Assembly (NCBI RefSeq): GCF_013409865.1
Contig: NZ_JACCBM010000001.1
Coordinates: forward strand, 1,426,001-1,490,000
Direction: 5' to 3'
Length of the DNA: 64,000 nt
Source: Herbiconiux flava
Lineage (GTDB): Bacteria; Actinomycetota; Actinomycetes; Actinomycetales; Microbacteriaceae
The notes under the pieces were generated by a model. The model ran no database searches. It had not been told where the DNA came from and saw only the letters and a list, made by a program, of their open reading frames with translations. The translations under genes and the position numbers were made by a program. Positions 8,240-18,079 of the stretch are shown here, in pieces. Every line of letters begins with the position of its first letter. The stretch's first letter is position 1.

Positions 8240-9544
8240 ATGACGACGGTTAGCAGCGCGTGGCGGTCCAAGCCCTTCCGGCGGGTCTGGACGGCCGGCG
8301 CCGTCTCCGGCCTCGGCAGCGAGATCGGCGAACTGGCCGTGCCGGTGCTCGCGGTGGTGACGCTCGCGGCCTCCGCCGCCGAGCTGTCGCTGGTGCGGGC
8401 GGCCCTGCTCGTGCCGTACCTGCTGCTGACGCTCTGGCTCGGCGTGATCGTCGACCGCCGCGCCCGCCGTCCGCTGCTGGTCGCCGCCGACCTCGGGCGG
8501 GGGCTGCTGCTGGCGGTGGTGTGCGGTCTCGCCCTGACCGGGTGGCTGAGCATCCCGCTGCTCGTCGCCGCAGCCGCACTGCTCGGTTCGCTCGCCGTGC
8601 TGTCGACCCTCGCCGAGTTCTCGTTCGTGCCCCAGGTGGTCGAGGAGCACCAGCTGATCGACGCGAACGCCCGCATCACCGCGGCGCAGTCCGCGATCGG
8701 TGTGGCCGGGGCCGGGGCGGGCGGACTGCTGGTGCAGCTCGTGACCGCACCGTTCGCGCTGCTGCTGAACGCGGCGGGGTTCCTCGTCTCGGGTGTCCTC
8801 CTGCTGCGGCTCCGCGTGGTCGAGAGCGTGCCGGCCCGCCGGGCGGGCCCCCGGTCGGCCGTGCGGGAGGCGCGGGAGGGCATCGTCGTGCTGCTCCGCC
8901 ACCGCGTGCTCCGGGCGCTGCTGTCCGAGGCCACCGTCTGGAATCTCGGCAACGAGATCTTCATGCTCGCGCTCGCGCTGCTGGTGCTCCGCAGCTACGG
9001 CTTCGGCCCGGCCGCGCTCGGCCTGGTGCTGATGGCGGGCGGCGTCGGCGCATTCGCCGGCAGTCTGTTCAGCGCACGCCTGACGGCACGGTTCGGCTAC
9101 GGCCGCTCGCTCGTCGCGGCCATGCTGGTCGGCAACTCGGCCCCGGTGCTGGCGCTGCTCGCGGCGGGCTCCGCATCCGTCGCCTCGCTCGTGGTGCTGA
9201 CGGCCGGCTTCGTGCTCTCGGGGCTCGGCATCGGGGTGGCCAACTCGCAGGCGGTGAGTCTGCGGCAGCTCGCGGTGGAGCCGACGCTGCGCGGGCGGGC
9301 GAACGCGGGCTACCGGCTCGTGTCGTGGGGCGCCCTGTCGATCGGGGCGCTGGCCGGGGGAGTGCTCGTCACGGCGCTCGGGCCCTGGGCGGCCGGGATG
9401 CTCGGTGCCGGGCTGATGGCGCTCGCGACGGTCCCCGTGGGGCTCTCACCCGTGCGACGGATGCGACGGATCGAGGAGGTGCAGGAGGTGCAGAACCTGC
9501 CGGCGGGGCGAGCGGTGCAGGATGCGGGACCGGAGCCCGCCTAG
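8240..9544 (+). CDS. MFS exporter (EntS-like), copy 1
   Basis: 434 residues, about twelve hydrophobic segments, with the MFS loop motif as GVIVDRRARRP after helix 2. The sequence resembles the MFS_3/EntS group of drug or siderophore exporters. It is clearly homologous to the MFS protein at 27839 (WRS...FRR.W start, AVPVLA, SIGALAGG near the end). It is divergently paired with a CGNR regulator, which probably controls it. A -10-like TAACCT lies eight bases before ATG. The DUF1653 gene follows after 9 bp. The substrate is unknown. Confidence 0.88.
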   Translation: MTTVSSAWRSKPFRRVWTAGAVSGLGSEIGELAVPVLAVVTLAASAAELSLVRAALLVPYLLLTLWLGVIVDRRARRPLLVAADLGRGLLLAVVCGLALTGWLSIPLLVAAAALLGSLAVLSTLAEFSFVPQVVEEHQLIDANARITAAQSAIGVAGAGAGGLLVQLVTAPFALLLNAAGFLVSGVLLLRLRVVESVPARRAGPRSAVREAREGIVVLLRHRVLRALLSEATVWNLGNEIFMLALALLVLRSYGFGPAALGLVLMAGGVGAFAGSLFSARLTARFGYGRSLVAAMLVGNSAPVLALLAAGSASVASLVVLTAGFVLSGLGIGVANSQAVSLRQLAVEPTLRGRANAGYRLVSWGALSIGALAGGVLVTALGPWAAGMLGAGLMALATVPVGLSPVRRMRRIEEVQEVQNLPAGRAVQDAGPEPA

Positions 9545-9553
9545 AATCCGAGG

Positions 9554-9772
9554 ATGCAGCAGACCCACCCCGAACCCGGCATCTACCAGCACTTCAAGGG
9601 TGCCCGCTACGAGGTGGTCGGCGTCGGCCGGCACAGTGAGACCGAGGAGCAGCTGGTCTTCTACCGCAAGCTCTACGACGACTACTCCTTCTGGGTGCGG
9701 CCGCTCGCGATGTTCACCGAGCACGTCGACCGCGACGGCTACAGCGGCCCGCGGTTCGCCCGCATCGCCTAG
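9554..9772 (+). CDS. DUF1653 protein
   Basis: 72 residues matching the DUF1653 pattern: PGIYQHFKGARYEVVGVGRH near the start, then LVFYRKLYDDYSFWVRPLAMF. It is a small beta-rich cytoplasmic domain of unknown function. The hexamer TAGAAT (9542-9547) includes the TAG stop of the MFS gene and ends six bases before ATG, so it probably has its own leaderless promoter. Confidence 0.9.
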   Translation: MQQTHPEPGIYQHFKGARYEVVGVGRHSETEEQLVFYRKLYDDYSFWVRPLAMFTEHVDRDGYSGPRFARIA

Positions 9773-9831
9773 GCGTTCGAAGCGGTGGAACGCACACGGG
9801 AGCAGGCTGGAGGCAGACCTGAGGAGGCCTT

Positions 9832-10476
9832 ATGCCCATCACCGAGAGCGCCGTGCTCTTCGACGTCGACGGAACGCTCGTCGACTCCAACTACCAGCAC
9901 GTCGGCGCCTGGGTGCGCGCGTTCGTGGAGGTGGGGCATCCTGTGCCGGCCTGGCGCATTCACCAGGCACTCGGCATGGACTCGAGCAAGCTGCTCGACG
10001 AGCTGCTGGGCGACGCGGTCGGCGAGCTCGGCGACCGCGCCAAAGAGCTGCACGCGCAGTACTACAAGGAGTCGGCCGACCAGCTCCACCCGCTCCCCGG
10101 CGCCCGCGAGCTGCTCCGCACCCTGCACGACGAGGGCAAGACGATCGTGCTCGCCACCTCCGCTCCCGCTGACGAGCTCGATATCCTGCGCGGGGTGCTC
10201 GACGCCGACGAGTGGGTCGACGCCACGACGAACGCCGACGACGTCGAGACGGCGAAGCCCGAGCCCGACATCCTGCAGGTCGCGCTCGAGCGTGCCGGGG
10301 TCGACGCCTCCGACGCGGTGATGGTGGGGGATGCCCGGTGGGACATGGTCGCGGCCGGGCGGTCGGGCATCCGGGGCATCGGGCTGCTCAGCGGCGGTGT
10401 CGATCGGCAGGCGCTGATCGACGCAGGCGCGACCGAGACCTACGACGACGCGGAGGCGCTGCGCGCCGCACTCTGA
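9832..10476 (+). CDS. HAD-superfamily phosphatase (phosphoglycolate phosphatase-like)
   Basis: 214 residues. HAD motif I FDVDGTLVDSN is at residues 8-18. Motif II Thr/Ser is LATSAPADE, the motif III Lys is AKPEPDI, and motif IV is MVGDARWDM. A helical cap lies between motifs I and II (subclass I). It hydrolyses small phosphorylated metabolites; the exact substrate is unknown. A strong GAGGAGG lies five bases before ATG, unlike its leaderless neighbours. It ends 9 bp from the convergent AAA gene. Confidence 0.9.
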   Translation: MPITESAVLFDVDGTLVDSNYQHVGAWVRAFVEVGHPVPAWRIHQALGMDSSKLLDELLGDAVGELGDRAKELHAQYYKESADQLHPLPGARELLRTLHDEGKTIVLATSAPADELDILRGVLDADEWVDATTNADDVETAKPEPDILQVALERAGVDASDAVMVGDARWDMVAAGRSGIRGIGLLSGGVDRQALIDAGATETYDDAEALRAAL

Positions 10477-10485
10477 GCGGCCGCC

Positions 10486-11940
10486 CTAGTACCCGGCCGT
10501 GTACGTGACAAACGAGCCGCCCCCCGGCATCCCGTCGGCCCCGGCCCCGGCCTCGCCCGAATCCGAGCCCGACGGCGTCCCGAGCAGGCTCCGCGTCAGC
10601 CGCGATCGGTCGTCGAGCAACCCGTCCAGCGCCGCGGCCAGGTCGTCGTCGGTCACCTCCCGGCCCGCCTCGGCCGCGGTGAGCACGGCGCGCCGCACCA
10701 GCTCCTTCGCGAACGACCCGGTGGTGCCCTCGGCCCGATCGGCCGCGGCCTCGACGGCGGCCGAACCGAAGGGCAGACCATCGGCGTAGCGGGCGAACAG
10801 CCGCCGCCGCGACTCCAGGTCGGGCAGCGCGATCTCGACCGCGAGGTCGACGCGACCCGGCCGGTCGGCGAGAGCCCGCTCGAGCACGTCGACCCGGTTC
10901 GTGGTGAGCACGAAGGCCACGTCGGCGTCGCCGTCGAGGCCGTCCAGAGCATCGAGCACCTCGAACAGCAGCGGCTGCGGCCCGTGGTGCATCATGCGGT
11001 CGCTCGCCACGAGGTCGACGTCCTCCAGCACCACCAGGGCGGGCTGCATCGCCCGCGCCAGTTCGGCGGCCTCGGTGACGAAGCGGATGCCCGAACCGGT
11101 CAGCAGCACCGCCGTGGTGCCCGGAGTGCGGGCGAGCAGGTGCCGCACGGTCAGCGTCTTGCCGGTGCCGGGAGGCCCGTACAGCAGCACCCCGCGTTTG
11201 AGGTGCTGGTGCTGCGCCCGCAGCCGTTCGCGCTGCTCGCCCACCCCCACCACGTGCCGCACCACGCTGTCGAGCACGCCCGGTGCCAGCACGACGTCGT
11301 CGGCCGCGACCGTGGGGCGCGGCAGGAAGGTGGCCCCGGCCGCGCTCTGCCCGTACTCGTTGCCGGTGAAGGAGAGCACCTGCCCGCGCAGCACCGAGAG
11401 GGCGAGCATCCGCCGGCCGAACTCGGCGATGAACGCGTCGGCGGTCGCCGGGTCGGCCGTCAGCACCTCGAGGCTCGCGGCGGCGCGGCCGCGCTCGGGG
11501 TTGGCGGCGCGCTGCAGCGCCACCAGGGGCGTGCCCTGGAAGGTGAGCAGGTGCATCCCGAACGACATCACGCGCCGGGTGCTCGCGGGCCCGCTCGGCA
11601 CCGAGACGTAGTCGATCGGGCCGGTGCGGTAGGGGAAGCGGTGCGGCGGCGCGACCAGCTCCGCCAGCGACGACTGCTCGCGCATCTGGCCGCCCGACAC
11701 CCCCATGGGCTCCGAGCCGCTCTCAGCCGCGAGGTCGGCGAGGGCGACGTCGGCGTCGACCAGCCGGTGGGCCGCGATCGGGTGCGTGACGACCGGCAAC
11801 GCCGCCACCTCGGCGCCGAGGAACTCCTGCAGCTGCACGCCGAGCGGCGACAGCGTCGTGCCGCCCTCCGGCTCCCGGTGCACGATCTCCTCGAGGAAGC
11901 GGCGGAACAGCTCGGCGAAATCCTGGGTCTGGCGGTCCAT
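10486..11940 (-). CDS. AAA-family ATPase
   Basis: 484 residues from the ATG at 11940, chosen because GGAAGGA lies immediately upstream; the frame extends to 11997. The N-terminal half (about 230 residues) is unassigned. One AAA module follows: Walker A GPPGTGKT, Walker B VVLEDVDL, sensor-1 FVLTTNRVDVLE and the arginine-finger region ALADRPGRVDLAVEI. The tail is Gly/Ser-rich and ends SFVTYTAGY. Such proteins remodel protein complexes, but the partner is unknown. It is divergent from the GAF regulator at 12093. Confidence 0.85.
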   Translation of the reverse strand: MDRQTQDFAELFRRFLEEIVHREPEGGTTLSPLGVQLQEFLGAEVAALPVVTHPIAAHRLVDADVALADLAAESGSEPMGVSGGQMREQSSLAELVAPPHRFPYRTGPIDYVSVPSGPASTRRVMSFGMHLLTFQGTPLVALQRAANPERGRAAASLEVLTADPATADAFIAEFGRRMLALSVLRGQVLSFTGNEYGQSAAGATFLPRPTVAADDVVLAPGVLDSVVRHVVGVGEQRERLRAQHQHLKRGVLLYGPPGTGKTLTVRHLLARTPGTTAVLLTGSGIRFVTEAAELARAMQPALVVLEDVDLVASDRMMHHGPQPLLFEVLDALDGLDGDADVAFVLTTNRVDVLERALADRPGRVDLAVEIALPDLESRRRLFARYADGLPFGSAAVEAAADRAEGTTGSFAKELVRRAVLTAAEAGREVTDDDLAAALDGLLDDRSRLTRSLLGTPSGSDSGEAGAGADGMPGGGSFVTYTAGY

Positions 11941-12092
11941 GGGTCCTTCCGGGGTGGTGCGGGAGGGCGTCGGGCCGCCGGGAGGTGTCCCCTCCACCGT
12001 AGAGGGAGGAAGGCTGACGGGTCACCCCGAGCTCTGGATTCGCCGGCGCCCGCGGGGGATACTGTCAGCGATCGACGACGATTGGCGGTGCG

Positions 12093-13400
12093 ATGACGAG
12101 CCCCTGGCTGGCGCTCCCGGGTGAGACCGGCCGCCGCCGTCCGCGCCGGGTCGTCAGCGAGTCGTGGGAGCGGGCCCGCCGGCGCGCGCTCGACCCCGAG
12201 CATCTGCTGCCCGCCCTGGAGGTGGGCGAGGACGTGCTGGCGGAGTTCCGGCACGCGCATCCGCTCGACCCGGTGCTGCCGGTCATCCGGTCGCTGCTCG
12301 TGCGCGACGCCGAGGGCTCGGGCCTGCTCGTCGCGGTCGGCGACGAGATGGGCCGGCTGCTCTGGGTCGAGGGCGACAGCGCCGCCAAGCGCGCCGCCGA
12401 GGACATGCGCTTCGTCGAGGGCGCCGGCTGGGCCGAGACCCGGGTCGGCACCTCAGCACCCGGAACGGCGCTCGAACTCGACCACGGCATCCAGATCCAC
12501 GAGTCCGAGCACTTCAACAAGCTCGTGCACGGGTGGAGCTGCACCGCCGTGCCCGTGCACGACCCCGAGACCCGGCGCATCCTCGGCGTGATCGATCTCA
12601 CCGGCGACGCCCGCGCGGTCGACCCGCACACCCTCCCGCTGATCGAGGCCACCGCCGCGGCCGTCGAGGCCGAGCTGATGGTGCTGCGGCTGAAGGCCCA
12701 GCGCGACCGGGGTTCGGGGCCGGGCGAGCGGATGCGCGTGACCGGCTTCCCCGGGGCGCCCACCTCCCCGCGCCGCCCGGCCGCCGCTCCGGGCGCGGCA
12801 CCCCGCCCCGCCGCACCCCGCCCCGCCGCCCTGCACGTGCTCGGCCGCGACACGGGCGAGCTCGTCGCCCCGGGCGCGGCGCTCGAGCTGAGCCCCCGGC
12901 ACGCCGAGCTGCTCGCCTGGCATCGCGAGGGTCTCTCGGCGGCCCGGCTCGCGCAGCTCGCCCATGGTGACGAGGCGGCCGTCGTCACCGTGCGGGCCGA
13001 GATCGTGCGCTTGCGGAAGCTGCTGCACACGGCTCCGTCGCTCGGCGTCGCCGTCGAGTCACGGCCCTACCGCCTCAGCGGGCCGGTCGAGCTCGACGCG
13101 CAGCGCGTGCTCTCGCTGCTTGACCGAGGGGCTCACCGGGTGGCGCTCGCCGCGCATCCGGGGCCCCTTCTCCCGGGGTCGGATGCGCCGGGCATCGCGG
13201 CGATCAGGGAGACCGTGCGGCTCAGGATGCGCGAGGCCATGCTCGCGGACGCCGCCGTCGACGTGCTGCTCGCCTACGCCGCCACCGCCGAGGGGCAGCA
13301 CGACGCCGAGATCTGGACGGCGGCCCTGCAGCGGCTGCCCGCGCGCTCGCCGAAGCGGGCCGGGATCGTCACGCACCTCGAGGCGCTTCTCGGCTCGTGA
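12093..13400 (+). CDS. GAF-domain transcriptional regulator for aldehyde/alcohol metabolism (AcoR-like N-terminus)
   Basis: 435 residues. The start [16 protein letters not shown] matches the N-terminus of AcoR-type activators. A GAF domain follows (about 60-200) including [10 protein letters not shown] and [13 protein letters not shown], then a Pro/Ala linker and a C-terminal winged-helix-like segment ([20 protein letters not shown]). There is no AAA+ sigma-54 domain, which is expected in actinobacteria. It lies 118 bp upstream of, and codirectional with, the aldehyde dehydrogenase and DUF779 genes, so it is probably their activator. A -10-like GATACT is near 12058. Confidence 0.82.
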   Translation: MTSPWLALPGETGRRRPRRVVSESWERARRRALDPEHLLPALEVGEDVLAEFRHAHPLDPVLPVIRSLLVRDAEGSGLLVAVGDEMGRLLWVEGDSAAKRAAEDMRFVEGAGWAETRVGTSAPGTALELDHGIQIHESEHFNKLVHGWSCTAVPVHDPETRRILGVIDLTGDARAVDPHTLPLIEATAAAVEAELMVLRLKAQRDRGSGPGERMRVTGFPGAPTSPRRPAAAPGAAPRPAAPRPAALHVLGRDTGELVAPGAALELSPRHAELLAWHREGLSAARLAQLAHGDEAAVVTVRAEIVRLRKLLHTAPSLGVAVESRPYRLSGPVELDAQRVLSLLDRGAHRVALAAHPGPLLPGSDAPGIAAIRETVRLRMREAMLADAAVDVLLAYAATAEGQHDAEIWTAALQRLPARSPKRAGIVTHLEALLGS

Positions 13401-13518
13401 GCGGCCGCGCTCCCGGCGGCCATGCCCTTGCGACGCCGCCCTCGTCGGCCGCAACCGTCTGCAACCTCCCCCGGCGTACCGTGCGAGCATCCGACACCGT
13501 CGTCGAGAAGGAGCACTC

Positions 13519-15098
<1,580 letters not shown>

Positions 15099-15099
<1 letters not shown>

Positions 15100-15572
15100 T
15101 GCCGTCTGACTCGGTCGTGGCGGGCTCGGTCGTGGCGGGCTCGGCTCCGGCCGGGCCCGCCGGGCCGGCGGCGCCCGCGCCCATCTCGCGGGTCGACGTG
15201 ACGGGTGCCGCAGCCGACATGCTGCGGCACCTCGCCGCCACCAACGGCCCGCTGATGTTCCACCAGTCGGGCGGCTGCTGCGACGGGTCGAGCCCGATGT
15301 GCTACCCGGTCGGCATGTTCCGCACGGGCGGTTCCGACATCCACATCGGCACCCTGGCCGTCGACGGCATCGACCCCGTCGAGGTCTACATGTCGCGCTC
15401 GCAGTTCGAGTACTGGAAGTATACGCACCTCACCATCGACCTCGTCGACGGCCGGGGCAGCGGCTTCTCGATCGAGGCGCCCGAGGGCAAGCGGTTCCTG
15501 ATCCGGTCGCGGATGCTCGACGACGGCGAACTCGCAGCCCTCGGTCTCGTGACTCGCGACACGGTCTCGTGA
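15099..15572 (+). CDS. DUF779 protein partner of the aldehyde dehydrogenase
   Basis: 157 residues. After a Ser/Ala/Pro/Gly-rich N-terminal tail the DUF779 core appears: GPLMFHQSGGCCDGSSPMCY, with clustered cysteines, then YMSRSQFEYWKYTHLTIDLV. It starts at the stop of the dehydrogenase by TGATG coupling. The role is unknown; the Cys/His cluster suggests metal binding (inference). Its last codons lie in the first of three 20-bp tandem repeats, so the C-terminal TRDTVS tail probably arose by local duplication. Confidence 0.88.
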
Positions 15573-15608
15573 CTTGCGGCGCGGTGTTGTGACTCGCGGC
15601 GCATCCGC
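15549..15608. repeat. Three tandem 20-bp units across a stop codon
   Basis: Units begin GTGACTCGCG or GTGACTTGCG at 15549, 15569 and 15589. The first is inside the DUF779 gene and the TGA stop is in the second. The units differ at several bases, so this is an older duplication. Confidence 0.7.
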
Positions 15609-15644
15609 CCCGTGATCGGGGCATCCGCTCGTTAGATTGAGGAC

Positions 15645-16313
15645 ATGTCGACGCTCAGGCATCCCGTGGGTCCGCAGCCGAAGAAGGTCTACTGGCGGCG
15701 AAGGCTCCTCGTGCTGCTCATACTCGCCGCGATCATCGCGGTCGTGGTGCTGATCGTGGTGCGCCCGGGCTCGGGTGCGGCCGAGACCGGGGGCACACCC
15801 ACTTCGTCGCCGGCGCCCACCACGGCGGGCCAGGCTCCGGATGCTGCCGCCACCCCCGGCTCGGTCGACACCGGTGCCGACGCCGGCGCCGCTGCGCCGG
15901 GTGACGTCGTGGCCTGTGCGGGCGGCAACATCCAGGTGACCCCGGTCACGGACGCCGACACCTACGACGCCTCGGCCAAGCCCCAGCTCTCCTTCACTAT
16001 CACGAACACCGGTGCGGAGCCCTGCTCGATCAACGCAGGCACCTCGCAGCAGATCTACACGATCACGAGCGGCAGCGAGACCTACTGGGTCTCGACCGAC
16101 TGCCAGACCGACCCCTCCGACACCCAGGCCGTCCTCCAGCCCGGCGTCGCGGTCTCGTCGACGCCCTTCACCTGGGACCGCACCCGCTCGTCCGCCGACA
16201 CCTGCTCCTCGCCCGACCGCCCCCTCGTCCCGGGCGCCGGCGCCTCCTACCACCTCGACGTCTCGGTCGCGGGCATCGCCTCGTCCGACTCGAAGCAGTT
16301 CATCCTCAACTGA
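15645..16313 (+). CDS. Membrane-anchored DUF4232-like secreted protein
   Basis: 222 residues. A basic N-terminus (KKVYWRRR) precedes one membrane helix (residues 22-43), a Ser/Thr/Pro/Ala linker of about 50 residues, and a beta-sandwich-like domain with the pairs VACAGG and EPCSIN plus TDCQTD and DTCSS, giving four extracytoplasmic cysteines. This resembles the DUF4232 family of actinobacterial envelope proteins, function unknown. TAGATT (15633-15638) ends six bases before ATG; the intervening GAGGAC could also act as a ribosome site. Confidence 0.75.
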   Translation: MSTLRHPVGPQPKKVYWRRRLLVLLILAAIIAVVVLIVVRPGSGAAETGGTPTSSPAPTTAGQAPDAAATPGSVDTGADAGAAAPGDVVACAGGNIQVTPVTDADTYDASAKPQLSFTITNTGAEPCSINAGTSQQIYTITSGSETYWVSTDCQTDPSDTQAVLQPGVAVSSTPFTWDRTRSSADTCSSPDRPLVPGAGASYHLDVSVAGIASSDSKQFILN

Positions 16314-16428
16314 CGGCTCGACGGCCGCGACGGCTCACCGGCCTCGGCGGGTGTCGCTCGTGGAAGCTCGGCAGCTCGGCAGCTCGCTCGCCCGGGCGCA
16401 CCAGTCGCCCGGGAGTAGGGTCCCGTTC

Positions 16429-16932
16429 ATGGGGGACGGTGAGACGGGCAGGGATGCGGGGGCGTGGCGCGGGTTCCTGCTGCTCGCCGGGTTGGTCGCG
16501 TTTCCCGCGATCGGCGCCACCATCGCTGCCACCCTCGAGGGCGGTCCGATCCGGTGGATCCTCGCTGCTCTCCTCACGGCCGCAACCATCGTCCTCGTCG
16601 TCATCACGGTGCGCCTGTACCGGCGGGACAAGGCGGACCTCGATGCTGTCGACGGCGCGGGTAGTGCCACGCAGACAGGTGGGTCGGGCCAGGCGCGGGA
16701 CTGGCTCGATCGGATCGCGCCGGTCGGGCAGGGTTCCTATCGAGAAGCGGGTGGCGGGCTCATCCTGTTCGGGGTGGTCACCCTCGGTGGCGGGGTGTGG
16801 CTGCTGCTCGCGATGCCGTTCTGGCATCAGCTGCGGCATCTGCCGGCGGGCCCGCTCGGGATCCTGGCGGTGATCGCGGGGGTCTACTTCCTGCTGCTGG
16901 CCGTCAACGTCGTCCGGAGGACACCGAAGTGA
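16429..16932 (+). CDS. Hypothetical membrane protein (about four helices)
   Basis: 167 residues. Hydrophobic segments are near 14-34, 40-58, 100-122 and 137-158, with a basic YRRDK after helix 2. No family recognised. ATG chosen because TAGGGT (16416-16421) lies seven bases upstream; the longer open frame runs through the previous gene. The stop overlaps the next start as GTGA, giving a two-gene unit with the next small membrane protein. Confidence 0.7.
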   Translation: MGDGETGRDAGAWRGFLLLAGLVAFPAIGATIAATLEGGPIRWILAALLTAATIVLVVITVRLYRRDKADLDAVDGAGSATQTGGSGQARDWLDRIAPVGQGSYREAGGGLILFGVVTLGGGVWLLLAMPFWHQLRHLPAGPLGILAVIAGVYFLLLAVNVVRRTPK

Positions 16933-17138
16933 GGGGGATCAGGGTCATGGCCCCACGCAGGTGGATCGCCGTGCTGCTCGCGGTGATCTGCGGGCTCGCG
17001 TCGCTGCTGTTCGTCGCGGCCGCCGCCGTCGCCGACCAGTGGTGGGTCATCACGATGGCCGTGGTATTCGGGGTCGGCGCGGTCGTCTTCGCGCGCCATG
17101 CCGCATCGTTCGGCCGCGTGCGGCGGCGTCGTAGGTGA
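16929..17138 (+). CDS. Small hypothetical membrane protein (two helices)
   Basis: 69 residues from GTG (VRGIRVMAPRRWIAVLLAVI) with two membrane helices and a strongly basic C-terminus (GRVRRRRR). The GTG is coupled to the preceding stop (GTGA) and has GGAGGA nine bases upstream. An ATG at 16947 is an alternative. Function unknown; probably acts with the preceding membrane protein. Confidence 0.6.
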   Translation: MRGIRVMAPRRWIAVLLAVICGLASLLFVAAAAVADQWWVITMAVVFGVGAVVFARHAASFGRVRRRRR

Positions 17139-17150
17139 GTCGCCGCGGCT

Positions 17151-17342
17151 CTAGCCGAAGACGTGGAGGAAGAAGTTGGCGATGAGGAGGGCCGCGCCGG
17201 TGAGTTGGAGGGCGATCATGAGCTTGCGCTTGTGCGTCCAGGGCTGACCCTTGGTCGGCGGGTTCCTCATGGTCCAGATACCCGTCGGGAGGAACAGGGC
17301 CAGACCCGCCCCCAGGAGGAGCCAGTTGAGCGGCTGCATCAC
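17151..17342 (-). CDS. Small two-helix membrane protein
   Basis: 63 residues. A helix at about 5-24 and another at 42-60 flank a cytoplasmic loop with TKGQPWTHKRK. GTG at 17342 or the adjacent ATG at 17339 may start translation; both overlap the stop of the upstream 86-aa gene, so the two are coupled. No family known. Confidence 0.6.
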   Translation of the reverse strand: MMQPLNWLLLGAGLALFLPTGIWTMRNPPTKGQPWTHKRKLMIALQLTGAALLIANFFLHVFG

Positions 17343-17599
17343 TGATCGCGCGGCGGAGCGGCGTCCGGCGGCGGAGCGGCGTCCCGACGCGGGGCGGCGT
17401 CGGGGGTGGTGGCCTCCGCGACCGCCTGCTGGACGGCGGCCAGGAGCCAGGGGTGCGCCGACCAGGTCTTGTCGGGGTTCTGCTTGTAGAGCACGTCCTC
17501 GACGCCCTTCCGCACCGCCGTGCGGATGACGCCCGCCAGCACGATGAAGCCCACGACCACCACCACGATCGCGAGCACGAGACTCGACAACGGGTCCAT
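17339..17599 (-). CDS. Hypothetical single-span membrane protein
   Basis: 86 residues from ATG 17599, chosen because GAGGGG lies upstream; the 125-aa frame extends back through a hairpin and is rejected. One N-terminal membrane helix (5-30), then a soluble part with DVLYKQNPDKTWSAHPWLL, and a degenerate Asp-Ala-Ala-Pro tail built from repeats. The function is unknown. A perfect 14-bp inverted repeat lies 25 bp upstream of the start, in the presumed leader. Confidence 0.6.
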   Translation of the reverse strand: MDPLSSLVLAIVVVVVGFIVLAGVIRTAVRKGVEDVLYKQNPDKTWSAHPWLLAAVQQAVAEATTPDAAPRRDAAPPPDAAPPRDQ

Positions 17600-17623
17600 C
17601 GGATTCCCCTCAGCTTGGCGGAG

Positions 17624-17666
17624 GACTCCCCGCCGGCGTCGTTTGGGGCTCGGCCGGCGGGGAGTC
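17624..17666. promoter_or_regulatory. Perfect 14-bp inverted repeat with 15-nt loop
   Basis: GACTCCCCGCCGGC (17624-17637) is exactly complementary to GCCGGCGGGGAGTC (17653-17666). It lies 25 bp upstream of the minus-strand 86-aa gene. It could be a leader hairpin, an operator, or the terminator of an unseen transcript. No U-tract is visible. Confidence 0.6.
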
Positions 17667-17986
17667 TGCACCGGCGGCCCTCGGGAGTGGGTGCTCCCTC
17701 GATGGGCCTCGGTCATCTCGACCGCCGGCGGTGCCGGGTCGGACCCGCCGACACTATCGGGGCGGGTGCCTTGGCGACAACCGTCGGACTACTGAGAGTC
17801 CGACTACTGTGTCGAGGTGGCGGGCGCGAGATGCGCCGCAAAGCCGGTGGCGGGGCCGTCCCCAAACCGCACCCCGCCACCTGCGCTCACCGTACCGCTC
17901 GGCCGGTGCAGGAGGAGATCGCGACGCTCCGGTGACGCCCGATGTCGCTCAGACGACGCTCCGAGTTCGCTCAGGGGATGGCGGCG

Positions 17987-18046
17987 GATGAGCGGCAGAT
18001 GAGCAGCGCATGAGCGGCGGATGAGCGGCAGACGAGCAGCAGAGCG
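17987..18046. repeat. Imperfect ATGAGCGG(C/G)AG repeats
   Basis: Five or six imperfect copies of an 11-12 bp unit resembling ATGAGCGGCAG lie upstream of the carboxylesterase promoter. They are not translated in any frame I accept. Confidence 0.55.
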
Positions 18047-18079
18047 GCCCCGTTCACACCGTCCGGCTACGATGCCGGG

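Larger units (their letters stand above)
17600..18079. other. 480-bp intergenic region with two inverted repeats and a short tandem repeat
   Basis: No convincing gene is seen. It holds the 14-bp inverted repeat 17624-17666, an 8-bp inverted repeat GTCGGACT-ACTGAG-AGTCCGAC at 17783-17804, a run of ATGAGCGG-type repeats from about 17987 to 18046, and the -10 TACGAT (18068-18073) of the carboxylesterase gene. Confidence 0.6.
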
